From positions 1 through 38,144 of the forward strand of contig CAXRDP010000076.1 of NCBI GenBank assembly GCA_964229545.1: a stretch of DNA of 38,144 nucleotides. Direction: 5' to 3'. The stretch comes from UBA724 sp964229545 (GTDB lineage: Bacteria > Bacteroidota > Bacteroidia > Flavobacteriales > Flavobacteriaceae). The notes under the pieces were generated by a model that saw only the letters and a program-made list of their open reading frames with translations, made no database searches and was not told where the DNA came from. A program made the position numbers and the translations under genes. Below, piece by piece: positions 1-8,397 of this stretch. Numbering within the stretch: position 1 is the stretch's first letter; each line of letters opens with the position of its first letter.

Positions 1-1
1 G

Positions 2-2056
2 GTGGTGGCCCATTTTGAGAGTGTCAAAAAGAGTCTTCAGGCGGTAGTACCGGCCATGAATCATCAGTTACTCACATGTGAGCTGATGGACAAGACGGTT
101 TTGGATTGTACGAAAAACAATAAAAACCAACTCAAAAACCGTTTTTTTATTCAAAATGACCCCGAGGCACTGTTGCTTTTAGAACTTGCAAGAGAGACTG
201 AAGAAGATGTCGAAAAAGCCACAAAAGCACTTTGCGAAAGTTTGTCCGCCTCCGGCGCCTATGCTTTACCGGTTTTAAAGGACAAGGCAATCGATCAGGC
301 GCTGGAGTTACGGAAATCGGGCTTGGGTGCTTTGGGCAATATGGTTGGGGATGCCAAAGCGGTAGCTTGTGTGGAAGATACGGCAGTTCCACTTCCCCAA
401 CTTTCGGATTTTATCGAAGAATTTACGGCTTTGATGATTCGTCACAACCAAAAAGCGGTGTACTACGCCCATGCCGGCGCCGGAGAGCTTCATCTCAGAC
501 CTATATTGAATTTAAAAAAGACGACTCACATTCGTTTGTTTAGAACCATCACTACTGAAGTAGCCCAATTGGTCAAAAAATATAAGGGCTCAATGAGTGG
601 TGAGCATGGTGACGGTATCGTACGCTCGGAGTTTATTCCCCATATGGTTGGAAAAGACAACTATGCTTTCTTCCAAACACTTAAAAAAACATTTGACCCT
701 AAAGGGATACTAAACCCTGGTAAAATTGTAGACCCTTACCCAATGGATCAAAGCCTACGCGCGCAAGCACCTACTCTTGAAATCGAGACCACATTGGACT
801 TTTCTGCCAATATGGGGCTCATACGTGCTGCCGAGCAGTGTAATGGCGCCGGCGCTTGTCGGTCACTTAGCGGGGGCACCATGTGCCCGAGTTATCGAGC
901 CACCCGCAATGAAAAAGACACCACGCGTGCACGCGCCAATGCCCTGAGAGAGTTTTTACATCAGGACGACAAAGAAAACCGATTTGACCGCCCCGAGCTT
1001 AAAAAAGTTTTTGAATTGTGTTTAAGCTGTAAAGCTTGCGCTAGCGAGTGCCCCAGTAATGTGGATGTGACCGCGTTTAAAGCAGAGTTTTTACATCAAT
1101 ACTACAAATCAAACACACGTCCCTTTCGAGACAGGGTCTTTGGAAAGGTAGCTTGGATCAACCAAATGGCTTCCTTAGCACCTCGCACAGCCAATGCAGT
1201 TTTGGGTAATGTGTTTGTAGGTGGGATAATCAAAAAGATCTTGGGTGTAGGCCCCAAACGTACTTGGCCCAAATATGACAATCAAACATTATTGCAGTGG
1301 GCGGCTGTGTACAAGCAACAAAAGGGAGATAGGGTCGTATTCTTATTGGTGGATGAGTTTATCAATTACACAGAAACACAGATCGGTATTAAAGCGACCA
1401 AACTCTTGAACGCTTTGGGATACGAGGTTCGTTTTACACCCCTTATTGATTCAGGTAGAAGTCAGTTGTCTTTGGGACTTCTTGACGATGCGCGTGTTTG
1501 TGCCGAACGAAACACACAAATCCTGTCAAATTTATTGGATGATGACACACCGCTATTAGGTCTTGAGCCTTCTACCTTATTGGGCTTTCGGGATGAGTAT
1601 CCAAAATTGGTAGAAGACAAATTTTTGGCTAAATCTGTAGCAGAAAAGTGTTTTTTAATTGAATCCTTTATAGCCAAAGAAATGGATGCAGGGAAAATAA
1701 CCTCCGACTCCTTTTCAAACCTTTTTAAAACACTCCATGTACACACACATTGCCACCATAAAGCATTGGACAAGCAAGAGGATGTATTCAAAATCCTAGA
1801 ACTCCCTAAAAACTACTCTGTAGTACCCATTGCATCGGGCTGTTGCGGAATGGCGGGTTCTTTTGGCTATGCAAAAAGTCGCTATAACGTGAGCATGCAA
1901 ATCGGAGAAGAGGTATTATTTCCTCATATTCGTAGGATGTCCTCCGACGCGATATTGGTTGCAAACGGCACAAGCTGTAGGCACCAAATACATGATGGAA
2001 CCCAAACCCAAGCCCTTCACCCGGTGGAGATACTCTACGAAGCGCTGGCAGTTTGA
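2..2056 (+). CDS. FAD-linked oxidase with C-terminal Fe-S domain (YdiJ/D-lactate dehydrogenase-like), 5' partial
   Basis: This is the C-terminal 684 residues of a large flavin and iron-sulfur dehydrogenase for a D-2-hydroxyacid (D-lactate or D-2-hydroxyglutarate). The frame is open to the left edge; family members are about 1000 residues, so the N-terminal PCMH-type FAD-binding domain is missing. Visible parts, in window numbering: the FAD-oxidase C domain with AHAGAGELHLRP (about 157-168), SGEHGDGIVRS (199-209) and FDPKGILNPGKI (231-242); Fe-S cysteines C280, C286, C295 and a CxxCxxCxxxC cluster at C340-C350; and a C-terminal cysteine-rich domain with THCHH (near 583) and GCCG (C614, C615). 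Family membership is firm, substrate is not. It probably feeds electrons to menaquinone. It ends 124 bases before the convergent IDO-like gene, with no clear terminator between them. Confidence 0.88.
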   Translation: MVAHFESVKKSLQAVVPAMNHQLLTCELMDKTVLDCTKNNKNQLKNRFFIQNDPEALLLLELARETEEDVEKATKALCESLSASGAYALPVLKDKAIDQALELRKSGLGALGNMVGDAKAVACVEDTAVPLPQLSDFIEEFTALMIRHNQKAVYYAHAGAGELHLRPILNLKKTTHIRLFRTITTEVAQLVKKYKGSMSGEHGDGIVRSEFIPHMVGKDNYAFFQTLKKTFDPKGILNPGKIVDPYPMDQSLRAQAPTLEIETTLDFSANMGLIRAAEQCNGAGACRSLSGGTMCPSYRATRNEKDTTRARANALREFLHQDDKENRFDRPELKKVFELCLSCKACASECPSNVDVTAFKAEFLHQYYKSNTRPFRDRVFGKVAWINQMASLAPRTANAVLGNVFVGGIIKKILGVGPKRTWPKYDNQTLLQWAAVYKQQKGDRVVFLLVDEFINYTETQIGIKATKLLNALGYEVRFTPLIDSGRSQLSLGLLDDARVCAERNTQILSNLLDDDTPLLGLEPSTLLGFRDEYPKLVEDKFLAKSVAEKCFLIESFIAKEMDAGKITSDSFSNLFKTLHVHTHCHHKALDKQEDVFKILELPKNYSVVPIASGCCGMAGSFGYAKSRYNVSMQIGEEVLFPHIRRMSSDAILVANGTSCRHQIHDGTQTQALHPVEILYEALAV

Positions 2057-2180
2057 CAGTTGTTACTAGCACTAAATAATTTAAATTAGGGTCTTCCGAC
2101 TTTGAATCTAATCAACAAGCTTTGATAAATTTTTTCAAGTAATCAAGCAGTTGATATGATTCAGAATTATCGATAGAGTT

Positions 2181-3566
2181 CTAAAAATCCCGCAAACGCA
2201 TTTGTTGGTTCAGATCGAATACTTTTTTGGGGTCAAACTGATCGACTTTTAGCATGTCTAGTTGTTTGTTGAGTAGGCTTACTTTTCGGCTAAAACCCAT
2301 CATCCAATCCTCTCTGTCCTCGGGTTTGTACTTCGGGTCGATGATGTCATGGGTTTGTATCATAGCCGACAAAACTGCCTTGATTTGATTGGGAATCCAA
2401 GAGGTGATAGGCGTGCCTCCTGTGGCTTTGGGATAGGCGGTGTTTTGCATGATGTATTTCTGAACAAACTGCCAGTGACCGTTTCTAAACAAATAGATTT
2501 CTTCCAACAATTCCAACAGATAAACAGCTCCTTGGTAATTATTTTTATTTTTTAGGGTTTCCAACAAGGGTTTTTGAGACATGGTTTGGCGGAGGTCTTC
2601 CAAAAAACGCTGAATGCACTTGGGACGATAGCTGCGCAAGTCCATCAGGTAGCGCGTGAGGTCGTTTTGCGGATAATGCGAAATGACACCACTAAAAATG
2701 TCCATGGTCGGGATGATATTGTCTTGGGCCCCCGTTTGTCCTCTGTAGGCTTTGGGTTCATCCCAAACTCCCTCATAGATAAGTCCGTTTTCAAAAATAT
2801 CTTCATTGCCTTTGATGCCCATGATAAAAGCCCGAAAATCGTTGTAATGTTTCCAGCGTGAGGCTTCCCACATGAGTTTTCTTCGGGCATTAATATTTTT
2901 CATAGTAGCAACCAATCCTTCTAGTGCATCATTTAATGAATCGGATTTTTTGCTATCCATGGCTTCAAACACACCTCCAATAAGTGCCGGAGAGTATTGG
3001 TTGATGTCCACGTGCAGCATAATAAATCCACGCTCATCTGGCAGACCGGAAAACTTGACACACATCCCCAGATTTTCCCAATTCATACCACCGGTCGGAT
3101 CTAATTTTTTATAATTACCCAAAGAATAGGCATAGTGATAGTCCAACCACGGATAGACATCCAGTTGGTCGGCTACTGCCACAAAGGGCTGCGAAATGTT
3201 TTTGGGCAGTCGCCCATGGGCTTTTCCATAGGTGCCATGCTTTAGGTAGTCGTGGTGGGCAGGGGCTAGGGTGTAAGCAGATGCCACAAACGCATAGGCC
3301 CGAAACAAGGCTTGTTGAACAAAAGGATTGGTTTCTTGGCTTACGTGATCTACAAGGTTGGGCAGCTTGAGAACGGCATCTTCTATGGCGCCTTCTCGCG
3401 CCAACAGCCCCTCTTGGCCGTCATCTGTCCGAGTGGGCATCTGTGTTAACAATTCTTGAAGGGGCGTATAGGCTTTGGGAAGTGTTGTGAGGGGTTGGTT
3501 TATGGGCAAAAATCCATTTGTGGGATTTACCGAAAAAAATCCGTCCGTATAAGATTGCGTGTTCAT
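2181..3566 (-). CDS. Indoleamine 2,3-dioxygenase-like haem protein
   Basis: A 461-residue homologue of indoleamine 2,3-dioxygenase, the haem enzyme that opens tryptophan to N-formylkynurenine. Recognisable blocks: LPKNISQPFVAVADQL (120-135), the NYKKLDPTG region (151-159), GIKGN followed by GLIYEGVWDEPK (250-272), RSYRP (311-315), then RNGHWQFVQKYI (361-372), where His364 aligns with the proximal haem ligand (human His346), and ATGGTPITSWIPNQI (381-395). Arg245 aligns with human Arg231. Human Phe226/Phe227 appear as His240/Tyr241 and human Ser167 probably as Lys171 (by-eye alignment), so tryptophan may not be the substrate. Its ATG overlaps the asparaginase TGA by 4 bases (ATGA), implying coupled translation. 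It is the last gene of a long minus-strand run. Family confident; reaction less so. Confidence 0.85.
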   Translation of the reverse strand: MNTQSYTDGFFSVNPTNGFLPINQPLTTLPKAYTPLQELLTQMPTRTDDGQEGLLAREGAIEDAVLKLPNLVDHVSQETNPFVQQALFRAYAFVASAYTLAPAHHDYLKHGTYGKAHGRLPKNISQPFVAVADQLDVYPWLDYHYAYSLGNYKKLDPTGGMNWENLGMCVKFSGLPDERGFIMLHVDINQYSPALIGGVFEAMDSKKSDSLNDALEGLVATMKNINARRKLMWEASRWKHYNDFRAFIMGIKGNEDIFENGLIYEGVWDEPKAYRGQTGAQDNIIPTMDIFSGVISHYPQNDLTRYLMDLRSYRPKCIQRFLEDLRQTMSQKPLLETLKNKNNYQGAVYLLELLEEIYLFRNGHWQFVQKYIMQNTAYPKATGGTPITSWIPNQIKAVLSAMIQTHDIIDPKYKPEDREDWMMGFSRKVSLLNKQLDMLKVDQFDPKKVFDLNQQMRLRDF

Positions 3567-4063
3567 GGTGTTGGGGTTAATAGTTTATAAAAAATGCCTT
3601 TGTCTTTGTCTTTTTCAACTTGGTTCCAGTGAAAGCACTGCCCTTGCATGGTCACATAAACACCTTGGGTTTGGGTTTGAACAAACGCCAAAGCACAACC
3701 GAGATTAAAAAAACCATCTGAAGAACTACCGAAAGCATAGGGAATCATGGCGCCAGTCAATACGATGGTTTTTCCTATTTTGGCATTTGCCAAAGTGGCG
3801 GCAGTGCGAGTCATGGTATCGGTACCGTGGGTGATGACAATTTGCTTAGCTGGACTATTTTGGCAGGCTTGTACAACCATTTCTACATCTTGTTCACCCA
3901 TTTCCAAACTGTCTTTCATCATCAGGGTTTGAATATCGATGTCCAGAGTACAACGACTGCGCTTTAACATTTCGGGCAAGTGGGTTTTTTCGAAATAAAG
4001 CTGTCCATTGATAGAGTCATAGCTTTTGTCAAACGTACCTCCTGTGATAAATATCTGTATCAT
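3563..4063 (-). CDS. Single-domain asparaginase family protein
   Basis: A 166-residue protein matching only the N-terminal (catalytic) domain of bacterial asparaginases, which are about 330 residues. The catalytic threonine motif GGTFDK (T10) and the second motif HGTDT (79-83, with T81 and D82) are intact, followed by VLTGAMIPYAFG. The normal C-terminal domain is absent, but the protein ends cleanly and the next gene starts inside its stop codon, so it looks like a natural short form rather than a decayed gene. From memory, similar stand-alone asparaginase-domain proteins of about 165 residues occur in other bacteria. Amide hydrolysis is likely; asparagine as substrate is unproven. It lies 6 bases after the M48 lipoprotein gene and is translationally coupled to the IDO-like gene. 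Confidence 0.85.
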   Translation of the reverse strand: MIQIFITGGTFDKSYDSINGQLYFEKTHLPEMLKRSRCTLDIDIQTLMMKDSLEMGEQDVEMVVQACQNSPAKQIVITHGTDTMTRTAATLANAKIGKTIVLTGAMIPYAFGSSSDGFFNLGCALAFVQTQTQGVYVTMQGQCFHWNQVEKDKDKGIFYKLLTPTP

Positions 4064-4069
4064 ACCAAA

Positions 4070-4873
4070 CTATTTTGAGTCATTGACCGCTTGTGCCACT
4101 TGTTGGGCTTCAGGAATCCATTTTTTCAGATTTTCAATGCGCGTTTCTTCGCTTGGGTGGGTACTTAAAAACTCAGGAGTCCCTCCTTTGGAGGCCGCCT
4201 TCATGCGTTCCCACAACTTTGGTGCTTCATACACATCATAGCCAGCTATGGCCATGAGCTGCAACCCAATTTTGTCGGCTTCGCTTTCATGTTTTCTGCT
4301 AAAGGGCAGCATCCCACCTACCGTAGAAGCTACTCCATAGGCTTGCATAAAAACCGCTCTTTTTTCATCGGACTCCTTCTGAGTGAGGCGATCGGTTATG
4401 GCAGCTCCAGCAATCTGCAAGGTGGATGCACTCATCCGTTGGGCGCCATGGTCGGCCAAGGCGTGCGCTACCTCATGCCCCATGATTGCAGCGATGCCAT
4501 CATCATTGGCAGCAATGGGTAGGATACCAGTATAAAACACAATCTTACCACCTGGCATACACCATGCATTTACCGTTTTGTCTTCTACCAAATTGTAATC
4601 CCAGTCATAATCTTTGAGATAGTTGGGCATCCCTTTATGCTCAAAATAGCTTTGTGCGGCGGCGGCAATCTGAGCCCCAATTCGTTGTATGCGCTCACTA
4701 TCTGCGCTACCCTTTACCACTTTGTGCTCGGCCAAAAAGGCATCATATTCACGAAATGCCATCGGAAACAACTGTTCGTTTCCGTACAGGTTTAAGGTTT
4801 TCTTTCCTGTAAACTGATTGACTTTACAACCTGCCAACAGCAACAATATGACAATTAAAATGGGGCTTTTCAT
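4070..4873 (-). CDS. M48 family metalloprotease, lipoprotein
   Basis: A 267-residue zinc endopeptidase of the M48 family, similar in layout to the periplasmic YcaL/LoiP lipoproteins. The N-terminus is a lipoprotein signal (LLLLAGC, lipidated Cys16). The zinc motif HEVAH is at 133-137 and the third-ligand motif HESEAD at 195-200 (E196). There is no multi-pass membrane domain, unlike HtpX. It probably works in the periplasm, attached to a membrane, in turnover or quality control of envelope proteins. It lies 5 bases after the DUF885 gene and 6 bases before the asparaginase gene, in the sigma-factor run. Confidence 0.9.
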   Translation of the reverse strand: MKSPILIVILLLLAGCKVNQFTGKKTLNLYGNEQLFPMAFREYDAFLAEHKVVKGSADSERIQRIGAQIAAAAQSYFEHKGMPNYLKDYDWDYNLVEDKTVNAWCMPGGKIVFYTGILPIAANDDGIAAIMGHEVAHALADHGAQRMSASTLQIAGAAITDRLTQKESDEKRAVFMQAYGVASTVGGMLPFSRKHESEADKIGLQLMAIAGYDVYEAPKLWERMKAASKGGTPEFLSTHPSEETRIENLKKWIPEAQQVAQAVNDSK

Positions 4874-4878
4874 AGGCT

Positions 4879-6642
4879 TTAAGTTTTACTTTCTATCCAC
4901 GCGTTGATTTTCTCTTCCAACAAAGCCAACGGGATACACCCAGACTCCAACACAAGTCGGTGAAACTCTCGAATGTCGAAAGCATTACCCATGGTTTCCG
5001 TGGCTTGTGCACGTAAGGATTGAATTTTTAATTGCCCGATTTTGTAGGAAAGAGCCTGCCCGGGGTTGGCCATATAACGCTCAATCTCTGAAATGATAGA
5101 GTCCTCAGGTTCAGCTTCGTTTTCTAAAGAGTATTGTATGGCTTGTTCTCTTGTCCATCCTTTGGTGTGGAGACCCGTATCAACCACCAATCTAATTGCG
5201 CGGTGCATTTCGGCACTCAGCATGCCAAAATATTGGTAGGGGTCTTCATACAGTCCCAGTTCTTCGCCCAAAGATTCGCAATACAACGCCCATCCTTCTC
5301 CATAGGCACTATACCACAGGGTTTTTCGAAAGTCAGGCAATGAGGTGTTTTCTTGTTGTAGTGATATTTGAAAATGATGACCGGGTATGGCTTCATGTAA
5401 GAACAAATCCTCATCCGAAAAGATATTGTATTGGGTTACATCGGGAATAGGAACATAAAAAATTCCGGGTCGGGTGCCATCCAAAGACCCTGGGTTGTAT
5501 TGGGCACTCGCCGAGGCTTCTCTAAATGCTTCCGTACGACGAACCTCAAAAGGCGTTTTGGGCTGCAGGGAAAACAAGCGATCTACTTGGTCTTTCATTT
5601 TATCGTGAATGGCATTGAAATTGTCAATCACTTGTTGTGGGTCATCAAATGGCGTCAACTGCGGAAGGGTGCGCACATGGTCAAAAAACGAGTTCAAATC
5701 GCCACCGAAACCCACTTGGGCCTTTACCTTTTCCATCTCAGAACGCAACCGCGCTACTTCCTCCAATCCAAGCTGATGAATTTCGTCTGCGCTCATATTG
5801 GTGGTCGTGTAGAGTTGGATTGCATAATCATAATATGATGTCCCAAAATCATAGGCGTCAAAACCACTGCTTTCTCTACCAGATTCCATATAATCACGCG
5901 CCATAAAGTCGTGAAGTTTTTGATAGGCAGGCTTGATTTTTTCTGAAATCATTTTTTGGTAAGCACTGTCCAAAGTTTGTTTGTCATCCTCCAAAAAGTC
6001 ATCAGGAAAATTTTTGATGGGACTGTAAAACAGATGGTCTTTTACCTCCGAAAAAGCCATGCCATAGAGTTGAGGAACCACTTTTTTGATAAGTGATTTG
6101 GGCAATACCACACCGGTTTTCATCCCTTCGCGCATGCGATCTTCTGCAGCAGCCAACCAAACCAAATAGTCATCGACTCGCAACAGCCAGTTTGTATAGT
6201 CTTCCACAGATTTGAATGGCTGTGCGCTTGTACCCCCGGCCAACTGACCCATACTCAATTGTAGGGTCCACATTTGATTAATTGGCAACAAATGAACGGG
6301 ATACGCCAAGCGTTTTAAATTCAGGTCGCATTCCCATAGCAACACTTTTTTGCTGAGCAAATCTTCCTCGTCAAGCGAACTGTCATCAATTTTTTCGAGT
6401 GCTGTTTTGTATCCACTGAAAAAATCTTTTTCCTTCATCATGAAGTCATCCGATAAAAAATTTGGCAAGTAATCGTTGTAACGCGTATCTCCCTGTGAAG
6501 TAGCGTTGAGTGGATACAGCCTTAATGATTCCTCGTGATATTCAGCCAACAACTGATGAAGTTTTTCAGTTTCGTTTGTAGTACTACAAGCGCCTACTAG
6601 CACCAAAGAAAAGGCTACTATGGCCAAGATCGATTTTTTCAT
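4879..6642 (-). CDS. DUF885 family metallopeptidase-like lipoprotein
   Basis: A 587-residue DUF885 protein, a family of predicted zinc-dependent carboxypeptidase-like enzymes distantly related to M32. The N-terminus is a clear lipoprotein signal (LVLVGAC, Cys19). The predicted metal site is HEAIPGHH at 416-423, with a downstream acidic helix (ESLGEELGLYEDP) expected to give further ligands. Length is normal for the family. Likely periplasmic or surface peptide hydrolysis; the substrate is unknown. The 45-base gap before it holds an inverted repeat at 6666-6682. The M48 lipoprotein gene follows after 5 bases. Confidence 0.88.
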   Translation of the reverse strand: MKKSILAIVAFSLVLVGACSTTNETEKLHQLLAEYHEESLRLYPLNATSQGDTRYNDYLPNFLSDDFMMKEKDFFSGYKTALEKIDDSSLDEEDLLSKKVLLWECDLNLKRLAYPVHLLPINQMWTLQLSMGQLAGGTSAQPFKSVEDYTNWLLRVDDYLVWLAAAEDRMREGMKTGVVLPKSLIKKVVPQLYGMAFSEVKDHLFYSPIKNFPDDFLEDDKQTLDSAYQKMISEKIKPAYQKLHDFMARDYMESGRESSGFDAYDFGTSYYDYAIQLYTTTNMSADEIHQLGLEEVARLRSEMEKVKAQVGFGGDLNSFFDHVRTLPQLTPFDDPQQVIDNFNAIHDKMKDQVDRLFSLQPKTPFEVRRTEAFREASASAQYNPGSLDGTRPGIFYVPIPDVTQYNIFSDEDLFLHEAIPGHHFQISLQQENTSLPDFRKTLWYSAYGEGWALYCESLGEELGLYEDPYQYFGMLSAEMHRAIRLVVDTGLHTKGWTREQAIQYSLENEAEPEDSIISEIERYMANPGQALSYKIGQLKIQSLRAQATETMGNAFDIREFHRLVLESGCIPLALLEEKINAWIESKT

Positions 6643-6665
6643 TTATATAACGATTAGGGTATGAA

Positions 6666-6682
6666 GTTACACAATTTGTAAC
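6666..6682. repeat. Inverted repeat upstream of the DUF885 gene
   Basis: GTTACA and TGTAAC arms of 6 bases separated by 5 bases, in the 45-base gap between anmK and the DUF885 gene and 24 bases upstream of the DUF885 start. There is no U-tract on either strand, so it is not an intrinsic terminator. It could be an operator, a small mRNA hairpin, or chance. Confidence 0.35.
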
Positions 6683-6687
6683 ACATT

Positions 6688-7731
6688 TCAAGGCAGCGCA
6701 ATCCGTCCACTACTGTGATCCTGAGAAGCACCCGTAACACTCGCAAATACATTGTTTTCTCCCAGATAACGCAACCCTCCCAACAAAGCAAACACCAAGG
6801 CTTCCTTATAAGAAATGATGCGTTGGTTGGGGATAATAATCTCAGATTGAGTGTTGTTTTTTAATTGTGATATCAAATAGTTGTTAAAAGCGCCGCCACC
6901 TGTCACCAAACAATTTTTGGCTTGAATGTCATCTAATGTTTTCCCAATTTGTTCCGCGATATGTTGGGTATAGGTATGCAAGGCATCTGAGGGAATTGTG
7001 TTTTTGATCAAAGGCCAAAGTACACTCTCCACAAATTCCCTTCCCAAAGATTTAGGCGCTTGCTGTTGGTAATAATCCAATGTGTTTAATTGGTCATGTA
7101 ATGATTTGTCCATGACTCCCTTTTGCGCCATCACACCGTTTTGGTCATAGGGTTTGCCCAAAGCTTGCGCCAATCGGTTCAGCACTAGATTACACGCACA
7201 GATGTCAAAGGCGCGAATCTGCTGGTTTTGGGTATATGAGATATTGGCAAAGCCACCTAAATTTAGGCATGCATCATATTGTCCAAAAAGAAGTGCATCT
7301 CCCACCGGCACCAAAGGCGCACCTTGACCACCCAAATCTACATCTGGCTGTCTAAAATCATAGACCACAGGAATTTGGGTCAGTTTGGCGATCTGTTTGC
7401 CGTTGCCGACTTGGAGGGTTACACCCTGATCGGGTTTATGAAAAACTGTGTGTCCGTGCGACGCAATCAGGTCGATGGAATCGAGTTGGTTTTCTTTGAT
7501 GAATTTCAGGACTTTTTTTCCCAAAAACACCCCGTATTCCTTGTCCAACGTTTCCAATGTTTCTCCATCAGCATAGAAAGCTTCTTCTAACCGCTGTTGC
7601 CAGTTGATTGGATAGGGAAGGGTAGTAGCAGCAAGGATTTCAAATAAGTGTAAATCCTCTGAAAAAGACACGCAACAGATATCGAGACCGTCAAGAGAAG
7701 TGCCACTCATCAAGCCCAATACTACTGGCAT
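6688..7731 (-). CDS. anmK: Anhydro-N-acetylmuramic acid kinase
   Basis: A 347-residue cytoplasmic sugar kinase that opens and phosphorylates 1,6-anhydro-MurNAc to MurNAc-6-phosphate during cell-wall recycling. Diagnostic features: N-terminal GLMSGTSLDGLD, the DFRQPDVDLGGQGAPLVP block in the middle, NLGGFANIS, and the C-terminal nucleotide-binding VTGGGAFNNYL. Length is close to family members (about 350-370). It starts 3 bases after the end of rpe, so the two are very likely co-transcribed. A MurQ-type etherase, the next pathway step, is not in the window. Confidence 0.95.
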   Translation of the reverse strand: MPVVLGLMSGTSLDGLDICCVSFSEDLHLFEILAATTLPYPINWQQRLEEAFYADGETLETLDKEYGVFLGKKVLKFIKENQLDSIDLIASHGHTVFHKPDQGVTLQVGNGKQIAKLTQIPVVYDFRQPDVDLGGQGAPLVPVGDALLFGQYDACLNLGGFANISYTQNQQIRAFDICACNLVLNRLAQALGKPYDQNGVMAQKGVMDKSLHDQLNTLDYYQQQAPKSLGREFVESVLWPLIKNTIPSDALHTYTQHIAEQIGKTLDDIQAKNCLVTGGGAFNNYLISQLKNNTQSEIIIPNQRIISYKEALVFALLGGLRYLGENNVFASVTGASQDHSSGRIALP

Positions 7732-7734
7732 GGC

Positions 7735-8397
7735 CTAAGCGTTGACTTGAGCAGAAAGCGCAGCTATTGTATCTGTAGGATTTTCGGAGCGAAACACAAA
7801 ACTACCCGCCACCAACACATCGGCACCGGCATCTACCAAGGCTGAGGCGTTGGCACTGGTTACCCCACCGTCGATTTCGATGAGGGTTTTTGTATTGTTA
7901 GATTCAATGAGTTCGCGAAGTGATTTCACTTTGTCGTAAGTGGTCTCAAGGAATGACTGCCCTCCAAAACCTGGGTTGACACTCATCACACAAACCAAAT
8001 CCAATTCTTTGATAATACTTTCCAAAGAAGAAATAGGCGTATGTGGGTTGATGGCTACTCCAGCTTGCATCCCGGCTTGTTTGATAGCCTGCACCGTGCG
8101 GTGCAGGTGGGTACATGCTTCTAAATGAACCGTAAGTACATCGGCGCCCAAATCCGCAAAAGTATGGATGTAGCGATCTGGATCGACTATCATCAGGTGC
8201 ACATCAAGCGTTTTTTTGGCGTGTTGTGCAATGGCTTTGATGACGGGCATGCCAAACGAGATGTTGGGCACAAACACCCCATCCATGATGTCCAAGTGAA
8301 ACCAGTCGGCAGCACTGTTATTGACCATTTCAGTATCGCGCTGAAGGTTGGCAAAATCTGCTGCTAACATAGAAGGTGCAATGCGAACCTGACCCAT
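7735..8397 (-). CDS. rpe: Ribulose-phosphate 3-epimerase
   Basis: A 220-residue TIM-barrel enzyme interconverting ribulose-5-phosphate and xylulose-5-phosphate in the pentose phosphate pathway. Family motifs in order: HLDIMDGVFVPNISFG (metal-binding His and catalytic Asp), HLMIVDPD, MSVNPGFGGQSF and IEIDGGV (second catalytic Asp). Length is as usual. Its ATG overlaps the last base of the sigma-factor stop codon (TAATG), pointing to translational coupling with the primary sigma factor, and anmK follows after 3 bases. Confidence 0.97.
   Translation of the reverse strand: MGQVRIAPSMLAADFANLQRDTEMVNNSAADWFHLDIMDGVFVPNISFGMPVIKAIAQHAKKTLDVHLMIVDPDRYIHTFADLGADVLTVHLEACTHLHRTVQAIKQAGMQAGVAINPHTPISSLESIIKELDLVCVMSVNPGFGGQSFLETTYDKVKSLRELIESNNTKTLIEIDGGVTSANASALVDAGADVLVAGSFVFRSENPTDTIAALSAQVNA

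Noticed and set aside
2111..2126. ATCAA-N6-TTGAT hairpin followed by T-rich sequence between the FAD oxidase and IDO-like genes
   Set aside because: The stem is only 5 A/T-rich pairs; a similar weak repeat occurs at about 2142-2155. Too weak to call a terminator, though its place after the first gene is suitable.
5431..5838. 135-codon open frame antisense to the DUF885 gene
   Set aside because: It lies fully inside a well-supported gene on the other strand and shows no recognisable protein features.
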